Below, one piece after another: positions 1 to 7,137 of a stretch of 23,127 bases of DNA. Both the position numbers and the translations under genes were made by a program. The first letter of the stretch is position 1, and the number at the start of each line of letters is the position of its first letter. Below the pieces are notes generated by a model. The model worked only from the letters and a program-made list of their open reading frames with translations. It was not told the origin of the DNA and did not search any database. The DNA comes from JBGAWK01 sp044227665 (GTDB lineage: Bacteria; Bacteroidota; Bacteroidia; Chitinophagales; JADIYW01), in assembly GCA_044227665.1 (NCBI GenBank), contig JBGAWK010000038.1, forward strand, positions 1 through 23,127, written 5' to 3'.

Positions 1-549
1 ATTGGGATTGTGCATCCATCCTTTAAATGCCTGCGTGAAAAATTTGCGTAGCGTATTTCCCAATACAAATTCTGGAATAGCAGGAAGCTGAAAAAAGAAC
101 ATATACCAACTTCTCCCAAATTGTTGCAAGTTGGATGTCAACGCTTTGGCAAATAATACAGGATGTGGGCAATTTAGTACGGCTAGTTTTTCTACTACAT
201 CACCATATTTAGCTGCTAGCGTCCAAGCAATAGCGCCACCCCAGTCATGCCCTACAATAAATGCTTTCTCAAAACCACAGTGCTGAATAAGTGCAACTAT
301 ATCTTTTGCAACAATGTCGGCATGATAATTTTCCTTACCCTTTGGCTTGTCGGAGTCAGCAAAGCCACGGAGGTCAGGAGCTATAACTGTGAAATGCTCT
401 GCAAGTGCAGGAATCTGATTGCGCCAACTATACCAAAATTCCGGCCAGCCATGGAGTAAAACGACAAGTTTTTTGCCACTACCTTGTTGTACATAATGTA
501 AATTTAGACCATTTACTTCTGCAAAATGATGCTGTAATTGCTGACTCAT
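1..549 (-). CDS. Alpha/beta hydrolase, epoxide-hydrolase-like (3' end cut by window edge)
   Basis: Minus-strand reading from an ATG at 549-547 stays open for 183 codons to the window edge, so the C-terminal part is missing. Seen: an HGWPEFWYSW oxyanion-hole segment (residues 33-42) and a nucleophile elbow GHDWGGAIAW (residues 100-109), so the predicted nucleophile is Asp102. An Asp nucleophile in a G-H-D-W-G-G context and the HGWP motif are typical of soluble epoxide hydrolases and haloalkane dehalogenases of the alpha/beta fold; HGWPE favours epoxide hydrolase. The cap region begins after about residue 130 and is only partly present; the catalytic His and acid lie outside the window. No signal peptide is seen, so it is probably cytosolic. 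The gene follows the PhnA-like gene on the same strand after a 91-nt gap. Substrate unknown. Confidence 0.85.
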   Translation of the reverse strand, partial: MSQQLQHHFAEVNGLNLHYVQQGSGKKLVVLLHGWPEFWYSWRNQIPALAEHFTVIAPDLRGFADSDKPKGKENYHADIVAKDIVALIQHCGFEKAFIVGHDWGGAIAWTLAAKYGDVVEKLAVLNCPHPVLFAKALTSNLQQFGRSWYMFFFQLPAIPEFVLGNTLRKFFTQAFKGWMHNPN

Positions 550-640
550 CTATATGAATTTGTATTGTTTGATTATGACAATAAAGATAGTTAAGAACTT
601 TGTTTATTAAAATAATATTTGAAAACAGCGCAATAGGCAG

Positions 641-1198
641 CTATCCTTTTTTTACATATTTAGCTAAGATTACAATTACTTGCTCATTAATTTTTCCTTC
701 AATTTGTTCAGTATTGTCATGTACCAGCCTTATTTTTTTGACTATAGTGCCTTTAGGGGCTGTAAAACTAGTGCCTTTTACTTGTAATGATTGTGTAAGT
801 ACCACTGTATCCCCATTTGCAAGAGGATTGTTATATGCATCTTTGTGTACTTCTGCCACTTGAAAAGGTGCTAATGCCCATTGTAATATATGTTCTTCAG
901 GCTCAAATGAATTGTATATGGCATCAGCCCAATCTAGATTTTTTAGCTTGTATAATAATCTATAGCTTAGGGCTTTTACGCTATCTTCTGTGTGCCATAT
1001 ACTTCCTTCCAAGATGCGCCAATATTCTACATCTTGTTCATTTTCTAGGTGATTATAACAAGTATGGCACAAAGCCACTATGTTATCCAGTGAGCCGGAA
1101 TCTTTTGGTGAAACTGTATATTCTATTGCTGCTTCATTTTCATTGCATAATTCGCAGACATGATTGCACCTAGTGGATAATTTTTCCGAAATTTTCAT
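641..1198 (-). CDS. PhnA-family zinc-ribbon protein
   Basis: 185-aa protein. The N-terminal third has two CxxC pairs (C15/C18 in CELC and C44/C47 in CHTC), as expected for a zinc ribbon. The C-terminal domain (about residues 120-185), with NPLANGDTVVLTQSLQVKG and a KGTIVKKIRLV strand, is the compact beta domain of the PhnA family. PhnA was named from the E. coli phosphonate region, but family members are widespread and no phosphonate genes are seen here, so a role in phosphonate use should not be assumed. The protein is longer than E. coli PhnA (about 110 aa); the longer form is common in Bacteroidota as far as I recall. A TACCTTTG box lies 7 bp before the start codon, which would give a very short or absent leader. 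Confidence 0.85.
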   Translation of the reverse strand: MKISEKLSTRCNHVCELCNENEAAIEYTVSPKDSGSLDNIVALCHTCYNHLENEQDVEYWRILEGSIWHTEDSVKALSYRLLYKLKNLDWADAIYNSFEPEEHILQWALAPFQVAEVHKDAYNNPLANGDTVVLTQSLQVKGTSFTAPKGTIVKKIRLVHDNTEQIEGKINEQVIVILAKYVKKG

Positions 1199-1205
1199 GA
1201 TTTTA

Positions 1206-1213
1206 CAAAGGTA
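1206..1213 (-). promoter_or_regulatory. Putative Bacteroidota -7 box of the PhnA-like gene
   Basis: The minus strand reads TACCTTTG, a perfect match to the TAnnTTTG -7 element of Bacteroidota promoters. It ends 7 bp before the ATG, so transcription would begin at or next to the start codon. No clear TTG element is seen about 19 bp upstream, so this rests on the -7 box alone. Confidence 0.4.
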
Positions 1214-1252
1214 ATGATCCTAAAAGTATATCTTTAATTTCTATGATTTATT

Positions 1253-1345
1253 TCATAATGAAATCTTATGATGTAGGAAGAAATCTTTCCTATCTATAGT
1301 CTTATGCGTAAATATTGCATCAGGGGTTTTGTGCTTATATTTTTC
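1253..1345 (-). pseudogene. Remnant of the 3' end of a PhyH-family dioxygenase gene
   Basis: The minus strand encodes EKYKHKTPDAIFTHKTIDRK followed by DFF and a short tail before a stop (TGA at 1255-1253). This matches the C-terminus of the PhyH-family gene at 4273-5100 (EKYRHKTPDAIIPHKTMDRK, DFF). At the DNA level 1278-1346 aligns without gaps to 4295-4363 with 62 of 69 bases identical. An in-frame stop (1348-1346) lies immediately upstream and there is no start codon, so this is not a gene. The conserved reading frame suggests a decayed paralogue or a duplication made when the esterase-lipoprotein block was inserted. Confidence 0.75.
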
Positions 1346-1346
1346 T
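1278..1346. repeat. 69-bp imperfect direct repeat, copy 1
   Basis: Ungapped alignment with copy 2 (4295-4363), 62/69 identical by hand count, same orientation. The two copies flank the esterase and lipoprotein genes, about 3.0 kb apart. Confidence 0.8.
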
Positions 1347-1355
1347 CATTATTTT

Positions 1356-1387
1356 TTTGTATGACAAAGAAAATAATTATATATTCG
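1356..1387 (+). promoter_or_regulatory. Putative promoter of the T9SS esterase gene
   Basis: TTTG (1356-1359), a 20-bp spacer, then TATATTCG (1380-1387), one mismatch from TAnnTTTG. Initiation would fall at about 1393-1396, next to the ATG at 1398. This supports 1398 as the intended start of the downstream gene. Confidence 0.4.
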
Positions 1388-1409
1388 TAAGAAAACTATG
1401 AAAAGATTA

Positions 1410-1444
1410 TTCAGCAATTCAGCAATTCAGCAATTCAGCAATTC
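1410..1444 (+). repeat. Octanucleotide tandem repeat (TTCAGCAA)x4 in the esterase signal-peptide region
   Basis: Four perfect copies of TTCAGCAA (1410-1441) followed by a partial TTC. The unit is 8 bp, so each gain or loss shifts the reading frame. From the ATG at 1398 the current frame ends at TAG 1452-1454 after 18 codons. Removing one unit joins ATG 1398 in frame to a typical signal peptide (FLLLVAFTTLSFGCLA) and to the long esterase frame. Confidence 0.9.
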
Positions 1445-1504
1445 CTATTACTAGTTGCATTTACAACGCTCAGTTTTGGATGTTTAGCTCAATATGGCAT
1501 AAAG

Positions 1505-3379
1505 GTGGACTCTTTCAAAATAGCAGCTCGATATCCAATAGCATGTCCCAATTGCCGTATTAATTCAGATATTTGGTATGGTGAATTTGATGTTAAAGTT
1601 TTTAGGAAAGTAAATACAAATACAGGACTTACTACATGTACAAATAATCAATGCCCTACCATATTCCTAACTCCTGGAGGGGGCTTTGCTTCGTTAATAG
1701 AAGCAGGATTGTATAATAATGATAGCATCCCTAATGATACTATAGGTTTAGCCAATTCTTTGGCAAATCAAGGATTTACGGCAGTAGTAATAAGATATAA
1801 GACCGCTATAGATAGCTCTACCTCGGATGCTTATCAGCTATCTTCTATGTTATTTACTTGCACTTCTTCCAAGTATGTGAAAGCAAAATTCGAATACTAT
1901 CAACTTGCTGCTTTTCATGACTATAGAAGGTTGCTGAATATATATCTTACTAATACAGATAGTATTTCTAAGTATAATATTGATACGAACAAAGTGATTT
2001 TGGCGGGCTTTAGTGCAGGGGCTTATACGGTACTCAATACCTTGTTTTTGGACTCTGTGGAGATGCCTATTTCTATTCCTAATTTACCTGCATACCTGAG
2101 TTCTAAATACAATGAGGATTTGAAGCGTTCTTTCTATCCCATACCCAAAATTAAGGGTATTATAGCCTTTACGGGTGGGACTATTTATCCAAATTATTAT
2201 CAAAATAACCTAAATAAAAATATTCCTCTTTACCTTTTGCATGGTACTTGTGACCATCTCATTACACAAGATACAGGACTAATACCCTATAAATGCCCAC
2301 CATATAATTATAATATTCCTTTAAATAATGGATCGGTTACAAGTTATGTTGTCAATTATGGAAGTAGTTGGCTGTTCAAGAAACTTGTAGCCTCGGGTTA
2401 TAAAACATGGTTTGATCAAGTATGCAAAGGTGGACATAATGTGATACCCTCAAAAAATGATAATAATTATTCTGTAGGTACTGATAACTGCTGGGATGAA
2501 TATACGCCCAAACCTGATGCGGTAGCCCCCGGTAGTGTTGGATATAATAATTATTTAGCCAAATTGGCATACTGGCAAGCAAATAGATACAAAAATCTTA
2601 CTGACCCTGTAGAGCCTCGCATCATAGCTTTTGCTAACTCTATATTGAATAATACTCCTCCATTCAATTCTCGGCTAGGAGGTTTTGTTGCGGAAGGTCC
2701 TGAAATATATTGTAAGAACGATACAGACATTATTTATCCTATTACTAATATCACATTATCGGGTGTAAGTAATATGAACTATAACCTCAAAAAATTTGCG
2801 ACTATAACAGGAGGACAAGAAGCTATTTTGTTTTATTGGATTTTTGGAGGTAACCCCAATAAAATTTATACTACCACATCTCGCACAATAGATTTGGATA
2901 GCGTACCAAGTGTTGTAGAATTTAGTGAGTGTTCAGACCTAGTGGGAATATGCTGTATTACTCGAACTTGTAACAAACGAGAAATCAATCTTACGGCTGT
3001 AAGTGGCTGTGATACTATTTCCTATTTACAATCAGACAGCATATCTTATTCTTTTACCTACGCCTGTAGCTGTGGGCCTCCTCCATCTCCCTATAGATTA
3101 AATACGGGTATAGATGATTATCATTCAGGGGTTAATGGTTTTAGCTTAAAGCTAATAGGAAATAAAAAACTACAAATAGTATGTCCAGAGGACAGGGATG
3201 AAGGCGTATTGCAAGTCATAGATACTAAGGGCGCAATAGTTGCTCGTACCCAGCAGCAATTACTAAAGGGGGAGAATATCGTATCCATAGATGTTAAGGA
3301 TATATTGTCGGCGGGTAATTATTTTGTCAGCTATATATCGCCTAATTATGTGCAAGCAATCCAAATATTTATACCATAA
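1505..3379 (+). CDS. Secreted alpha/beta-hydrolase (esterase) with T9SS sorting domain; signal peptide currently out of frame
   Basis: The open frame is given from a GTG at 1505 (624 aa), but that is unlikely to be the natural start. The same frame is open upstream to a stop at 1388 and encodes a clear signal peptide (FLLLVAFTTLSFGCLA then QYGIK) directly before residue 1, without an in-frame ATG. The ATG at 1398 is two bases out of phase because of the (TTCAGCAA)x4 tract. Domains: an esterase core at about 50-380 with an oxyanion-type PGGG, a nucleophile elbow GFSAGA (Ser170), an acid in HGTCDH and a His in GGHNV; a Cys-rich region at about 470-540; and a C-terminal strand-rich T9SS-type domain (about 560-624) with GNYFVSYI. 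A secreted carboxylesterase or polysaccharide deacetylase-like enzyme is likely; substrate unknown. The lipoprotein gene follows after 11 bp. As assembled, the gene is probably in the OFF phase or made only from the internal GTG without export. Confidence 0.8.
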   Translation: MDSFKIAARYPIACPNCRINSDIWYGEFDVKVFRKVNTNTGLTTCTNNQCPTIFLTPGGGFASLIEAGLYNNDSIPNDTIGLANSLANQGFTAVVIRYKTAIDSSTSDAYQLSSMLFTCTSSKYVKAKFEYYQLAAFHDYRRLLNIYLTNTDSISKYNIDTNKVILAGFSAGAYTVLNTLFLDSVEMPISIPNLPAYLSSKYNEDLKRSFYPIPKIKGIIAFTGGTIYPNYYQNNLNKNIPLYLLHGTCDHLITQDTGLIPYKCPPYNYNIPLNNGSVTSYVVNYGSSWLFKKLVASGYKTWFDQVCKGGHNVIPSKNDNNYSVGTDNCWDEYTPKPDAVAPGSVGYNNYLAKLAYWQANRYKNLTDPVEPRIIAFANSILNNTPPFNSRLGGFVAEGPEIYCKNDTDIIYPITNITLSGVSNMNYNLKKFATITGGQEAILFYWIFGGNPNKIYTTTSRTIDLDSVPSVVEFSECSDLVGICCITRTCNKREINLTAVSGCDTISYLQSDSISYSFTYACSCGPPPSPYRLNTGIDDYHSGVNGFSLKLIGNKKLQIVCPEDRDEGVLQVIDTKGAIVARTQQQLLKGENIVSIDVKDILSAGNYFVSYISPNYVQAIQIFIP

Positions 3380-3390
3380 AACACCCAAAT

Positions 3391-4272
3391 ATGAAAAAAA
3401 TACTTATTTTACTGGTCGTAGTTAGTTTATATGCTTGTAAGGAAAATGACATTAGTCCCATACTTCCTAATGGTATTGTAAATACTAGAATTCAAAAATT
3501 AGCATTGATATCCTCTGATGAAAGAGATACGGTATTTATTCGTCCTTCTTATGACAATAATAATAAATTGACACAACTAATTGAGTCTACGTTAATAGTT
3601 GGAAGTAGAATACATAAGGTGTCCTATAATAATACTTCGATTATTTACCAACCTAGTGATGAAATACATTTATATAATAGTATAAAATTTAAATACAGCG
3701 AGGGCAAGATAGATTCTGTTATGTATGATATAAATCAAATATATAGTCCAAATTCTGAACACATAAAACGTAGGATATACAAATATGATGACAGGGGAAG
3801 ATTGAAATATTTCATTGTAAAGCTATACAATGGAAAGTTGGATACCATAGTTCGGAATTTTGTATATCAGAATGATAAGGTGATAAGTATAACGATAGGA
3901 GACAGTATAAGCTTCTATCAGAAGATAGATATCGTATATCAGGAAGAAGAAAGTTTTGATGTGGGCTATGTAAATGCAATCACGAATTATACATGGGGAG
4001 ACCTTGGGTATGGACAGCTATTTTATTCCCCTTATTACAATTTTCCCTTATTTATTAGGGAGTTTAACTGCTTAGGTATGGGGAACAATTTACATCTGAT
4101 TAAAGGGTCTCGAGGTTCTGGCTTCTATATCCATACAGATGGCAGCAAAATAGAGTTTGACGAATACAATGATATGGAGTATAAGTATGATACTAAGGGC
4201 AGAATAATAGAACTTCCGTGGCAAGGGCCTTATGCAGATATTTCAAAAGTACTAATTTATTACTTTGACTGA
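3391..4272 (+). CDS. Lipoprotein of unknown function, YD-repeat-like
   Basis: 293 aa. The N-terminus KKILILLVVVSLYAC is a lipoprotein signal peptide with predicted lipidated Cys16. The next residues K-E-N-D resemble the Lys plus acidic surface-export signal known from Bacteroidota lipoproteins, so it may face outwards. The body is beta-rich with Tyr-Asp-x-x-Gly-Arg elements (YDDRGRLKYF, YDTKGRIIEL), like many Bacteroidota outer-surface lipoproteins built from short YD-type strands. No catalytic motif is recognised. It starts 11 bp after the esterase stop and is probably co-transcribed. Its TGA (4270-4272) directly abuts the stop of the convergent gene, with no spacer and no visible terminator. 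Confidence 0.8.
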   Translation: MKKILILLVVVSLYACKENDISPILPNGIVNTRIQKLALISSDERDTVFIRPSYDNNNKLTQLIESTLIVGSRIHKVSYNNTSIIYQPSDEIHLYNSIKFKYSEGKIDSVMYDINQIYSPNSEHIKRRIYKYDDRGRLKYFIVKLYNGKLDTIVRNFVYQNDKVISITIGDSISFYQKIDIVYQEEESFDVGYVNAITNYTWGDLGYGQLFYSPYYNFPLFIREFNCLGMGNNLHLIKGSRGSGFYIHTDGSKIEFDEYNDMEYKYDTKGRIIELPWQGPYADISKVLIYYFD

Positions 4273-5100
4273 TTAAGTAGAGATATTCAACTGAAAGAAA
4301 TCTTTCCTGTCCATAGTCTTGTGAGGAATTATTGCATCAGGGGTTTTGTGCCTATATTTTTCTTTGTTTTCAAAAAAATATTTATAAAAATCATCTTCTA
4401 CATCATACTGATAGATAAGATTTTTATCAACCTCTGGCTTGAACCTATAGTAATGGGTGGTCGCAGCTTGGGGAATTAAAGTACACTGTATAGCTATGCG
4501 AATACTATTTGTAGTATTGAGAGGGGAACTATGGATGCACGCACCCTCGAATAATACTGCGTGCCCTTGTTTTGTCTTTATAGCTTTGTGATAGGGTATA
4601 AGTTCTGGCGCATACGCTTCAAAATAGTGAGGCGCACTGGGGCAGCTAATATAGCTCGATCCTATTCTTTCGGAATGAGGTATAATACTCAATATGCCTA
4701 TATGCTCATCCAAAACATCTATCAAAGGACACCATATCGTAATTCCTGTATATTGGCTATTGTCACACAAGGTCCAGTCCTGATGTACATTTACCTCACC
4801 ACCACCAGGTTCTTTTACGATGAAATTGCAGACTACAATTTTATAATCTTTCAAATATTTTTTTTGGAAAATATCGAAAATAGGAAATACTTCATCCCAT
4901 ACAAGTGATACATATTCCTTGGAATTGATGAGGGTCGTGAGATGATATTCTCTTTCATTGGCATGTATATATTTTTTGATTATAGGCAAAATTCTTTGTT
5001 CTATAGCTATACATTCTTCGGTAGTAAGCAGGGGTATTTTTAAATAAGAATCCTCATACAGTTTATTTTCCAAATTTGTGTTACGGAATATGGGATGCAT
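4273..5100 (-). CDS. Phytanoyl-CoA dioxygenase (PhyH)-family Fe(II)/2-oxoglutarate oxygenase
   Basis: 275 aa, last gene of a six-gene minus-strand operon and 2 bp after the CarB-like gene. Seen: the iron-binding HxD (H106-Q-D108, in VNVHQDW), the distal His190 (ACIHSS) and Arg201 (SIRIAI) for 2-oxoglutarate, which is the complete facial triad of the PhyH family. The segment TIWCPLIDV followed by a PHSER turn is typical of the family. In this context it may hydroxylate, desaturate or otherwise modify the product of the CarB-CarA-CarC homologues; this is inference. The Pectobacterium car cluster has no PhyH gene that I recall. Its 3' end is duplicated at 1278-1346. Confidence 0.85.
   Translation of the reverse strand: MHPIFRNTNLENKLYEDSYLKIPLLTTEECIAIEQRILPIIKKYIHANEREYHLTTLINSKEYVSLVWDEVFPIFDIFQKKYLKDYKIVVCNFIVKEPGGGEVNVHQDWTLCDNSQYTGITIWCPLIDVLDEHIGILSIIPHSERIGSSYISCPSAPHYFEAYAPELIPYHKAIKTKQGHAVLFEGACIHSSPLNTTNSIRIAIQCTLIPQAATTHYYRFKPEVDKNLIYQYDVEDDFYKYFFENKEKYRHKTPDAIIPHKTMDRKDFFQLNIST
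4295..4363. repeat. 69-bp imperfect direct repeat, copy 2 (inside the PhyH-family gene)
   Basis: Partner of 1278-1346. It codes for part of the C-terminus of the dioxygenase, so copy 2 is the functional one and copy 1 the remnant. Confidence 0.8.
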
Positions 5101-5102
5101 AG

Positions 5103-5852
5103 TTATTTTTTGAGTATGGAATGCATATAGTTCTGATGTTGCTTGCTTGTAAATACGGCAGCATGGTCTTCGATGGTAGCTTTGCGTGCCTTTTCGAGTA
5201 CTTCTATAAATCTTCTGTTATTGCTGGCTCGTGTACGCTGGAAGGCCAATGTAGGGTAGGAGGCATAGTCTTGTGCTTTGGCTATGGCGGCAGCCAAAAG
5301 TTGATCTTCAGGTACTATGTCTGTAACGATACCAAGGGATTTGCAATAGGATAAGTCCAAGGTATGGCAGTCATAGCAAATCGTTTGGGTATGAAATCTG
5401 CCTATGCAATAGTCCAACATATAGCCGCCGAGGGTGCAGGCGACACCATTTTTTAATTCAGGCATTTTGAATTTTGTTCTATCTGAGGCTATCCTTGCAT
5501 CTGTACATAGTGCCACTTGAAAGCCCATCCCAATGGCATAATTGTCTATGGCAGCAATTACGGGCTTTTGTGTATTTAGTATATGTATGTAAAAATCTAC
5601 CACCTTGCCCAAGAGTTCCGCAACGATGTCATAGTCACACATATCTACGACCTCTCCAAAGTCTCCTCCTGCACTGAAGGAACGATCTTTGCCGCCGTAC
5701 AATACGATGGCTTGCACGGAATCGTCACTATCTGCGTGGTCTAATGCTGCCATCACGGCATCCTGTAAGGCATCACTGAAGGGATTGGTAGGTTTGGGAT
5801 GATTGAAGGTTATCAATCTTACATTTTCCATAGTTTGTGTGTGGAGTATCAT
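5103..5852 (-). CDS. carB: Carboxymethylproline synthase, CarB-like (crotonase superfamily)
   Basis: 249 aa, close to the length of Pectobacterium CarB (about 250). CarB condenses the enolate of malonyl-CoA with pyrroline-5-carboxylate to give (2S,5S)-carboxymethylproline, the first committed carbapenem step. The match is along the whole length: SVQAIVLYGGKDRSFSAGGDF (residues 45-65) with the oxyanion-hole Gly, AIGMGFQVAL with Met109 and Gln112, MPELKNGVAC with Glu132, ASYPTLAF, and His230. These correspond, one residue offset, to CarB Met108, Gln111, Glu131 and His229 as I recall them. The CarB Trp79 position appears to be Leu80 here. Ordinary enoyl-CoA hydratase is the alternative, but neighbouring CarA- and CarC-like genes make CarB much more likely. 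It starts 16 bp after the CarA-like stop; a later ATG at codon 8 is possible. Confidence 0.8.
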   Translation of the reverse strand: MILHTQTMENVRLITFNHPKPTNPFSDALQDAVMAALDHADSDDSVQAIVLYGGKDRSFSAGGDFGEVVDMCDYDIVAELLGKVVDFYIHILNTQKPVIAAIDNYAIGMGFQVALCTDARIASDRTKFKMPELKNGVACTLGGYMLDYCIGRFHTQTICYDCHTLDLSYCKSLGIVTDIVPEDQLLAAAIAKAQDYASYPTLAFQRTRASNNRRFIEVLEKARKATIEDHAAVFTSKQHQNYMHSILKK

Positions 5853-5868
5853 AGTATGTGAGTTTGGG

Positions 5869-7137
5869 TTATATGTGATTTTTAAATAAAAGCGAATACA
5901 ATCTATCGTACAAAAATAATTGCTTTGCCGTATAGTCGTCGGGATTTATCTTCAACATTTTGGCAAATACAATATCAAAGGCGGTTCCATGGGTAAAGGC
6001 GACTTTGGGATGTTTTATAATAGATTCTGGCAGCAACTTTCGGTCCGATAATAGTTGGCGAAGTATATATTTTACTTGATTATTATGTAACTTATATTGC
6101 CAAGGGATGCCTAGCGCAAAGGCTATTACTTCCTCATGTAAAAAGGGATGGTGTAGCTGGCATTGGAAGTGTGTGGCAATGCCATCGTCCATTTCTCCTG
6201 TATAATTTGTGCGTAAAAGGGCTTTTTGAGCTATGTCATTGCAGGAGGATTTGTCGTCTAAGCCAAAGATGTCCCCTAATATCAGGTCGGCACCGTAGCC
6301 CGTATATATATGGTTTATAGTATCGTGAGTAGCACTCTCGTAAACTTTGTAGAAGCCTACAAAGCCTTCGGCATATCTCACATCCATAAATTCTTGCAAG
6401 GCTATACAATGTTCAAAAATTTGCATATACTCTTCATTGTCAATGAAGACTTCCTTGTGTCTCGTTCCAATATAATTTGCATTTGCAGCAGCACCTTTAT
6501 ATTCATTCCCTTCTTCCGTACCTATGGTATAGGAAAATACGGGATGGGTCTGTTCATATAATAGGGCTGCGATTGTAGCAGAATCTATGCCTCCGGAAAT
6601 GGGAACAGCTATAGAGGTATGGCTACATGCCGTATGTTTTTGTAGTAAGTGGTACAGATGTTCTTTAGCTTCTTCAAGTGTGCCTTGCCATGATGTAGTG
6701 GCGTAATTATCAGTAGCGGTATAGACGTATTCGTGCTTTTGAAAGTCAATTTTTAGGGTAGATCCGTAAGCAATTTTTTTAATTTCCTCGAAAAATGAGC
6801 TGCGCTTACTATCCCAATTTTGCAGCAAAAATTCTGCTTTTGAAATAGGCGTGAGTAATAAATCATCGAAATATTGGAAATACTTTTGCCTCGAACTTAT
6901 TATGATAATGCTTTCTTTTTTATATACAAAAAGAGGGCGCGGATTTTTTGGAGTATGAATAATACATTGATGGTCAGTAACTGTGAAGAGGTGTCCATCA
7001 ATAAGATATTTCTCGTTTTCTATGTGTGTACATTCCTGATGATATCGAATGATCAGGGAGAATATGTTTTTCTTCTTAGCTGCTCTAAATTGCTCATTAT
7101 CAAATCTGTGCTCTAATATTTCGGGGTATATCAGCAT
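5869..7137 (-). CDS. carA: Carbapenam synthetase, CarA-like (AsnB / beta-lactam synthetase family)
   Basis: 422 aa. CarA uses ATP to adenylate carboxymethylproline and close the beta-lactam ring, giving (3S,5S)-carbapenam-3-carboxylate. Seen: PP-loop SGGIDS (181-186) in VPISGGIDSATIAALL; TGYGADLILGD (279-289), where Tyr281 replaces the Glu of the AsnB SGEGADE motif, a substitution that marks beta-lactam synthetase and CarA; and HPKVAFTHG with Lys378, matching the catalytic Lys of that group. The N-terminal domain has no Cys at position 2 and is about 60-70 residues shorter than in Pectobacterium CarA (about 500 aa in total), so it cannot act as a glutaminase, as in CarA. The start overlaps the end of the ligase gene by 7 bp. 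A clavam-type beta-lactam synthetase is the other option; the CarB neighbour argues against it. Confidence 0.82.
   Translation of the reverse strand: MLIYPEILEHRFDNEQFRAAKKKNIFSLIIRYHQECTHIENEKYLIDGHLFTVTDHQCIIHTPKNPRPLFVYKKESIIIISSRQKYFQYFDDLLLTPISKAEFLLQNWDSKRSSFFEEIKKIAYGSTLKIDFQKHEYVYTATDNYATTSWQGTLEEAKEHLYHLLQKHTACSHTSIAVPISGGIDSATIAALLYEQTHPVFSYTIGTEEGNEYKGAAANANYIGTRHKEVFIDNEEYMQIFEHCIALQEFMDVRYAEGFVGFYKVYESATHDTINHIYTGYGADLILGDIFGLDDKSSCNDIAQKALLRTNYTGEMDDGIATHFQCQLHHPFLHEEVIAFALGIPWQYKLHNNQVKYILRQLLSDRKLLPESIIKHPKVAFTHGTAFDIVFAKMLKINPDDYTAKQLFLYDRLYSLLFKNHI

Noticed and set aside
1398..1454. 18-codon peptide from ATG 1398 as a gene of its own
   Set aside because: It ends inside the downstream signal-peptide region and is best explained as the out-of-phase start of the esterase gene.
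4273..5100. PhyH-family protein as the CarC equivalent
   Set aside because: The TauD-like protein at 9715-10494 aligns with CarC along its length; this one has the PhyH layout.
5103..5852. Reading the CarB-like gene as a fatty-acid oxidation enoyl-CoA hydratase linked to the dehydrogenase at 22769
   Set aside because: The two are about 17 kb apart on unrelated units, and the motif pattern plus CarA/CarC-like neighbours fit CarB better.
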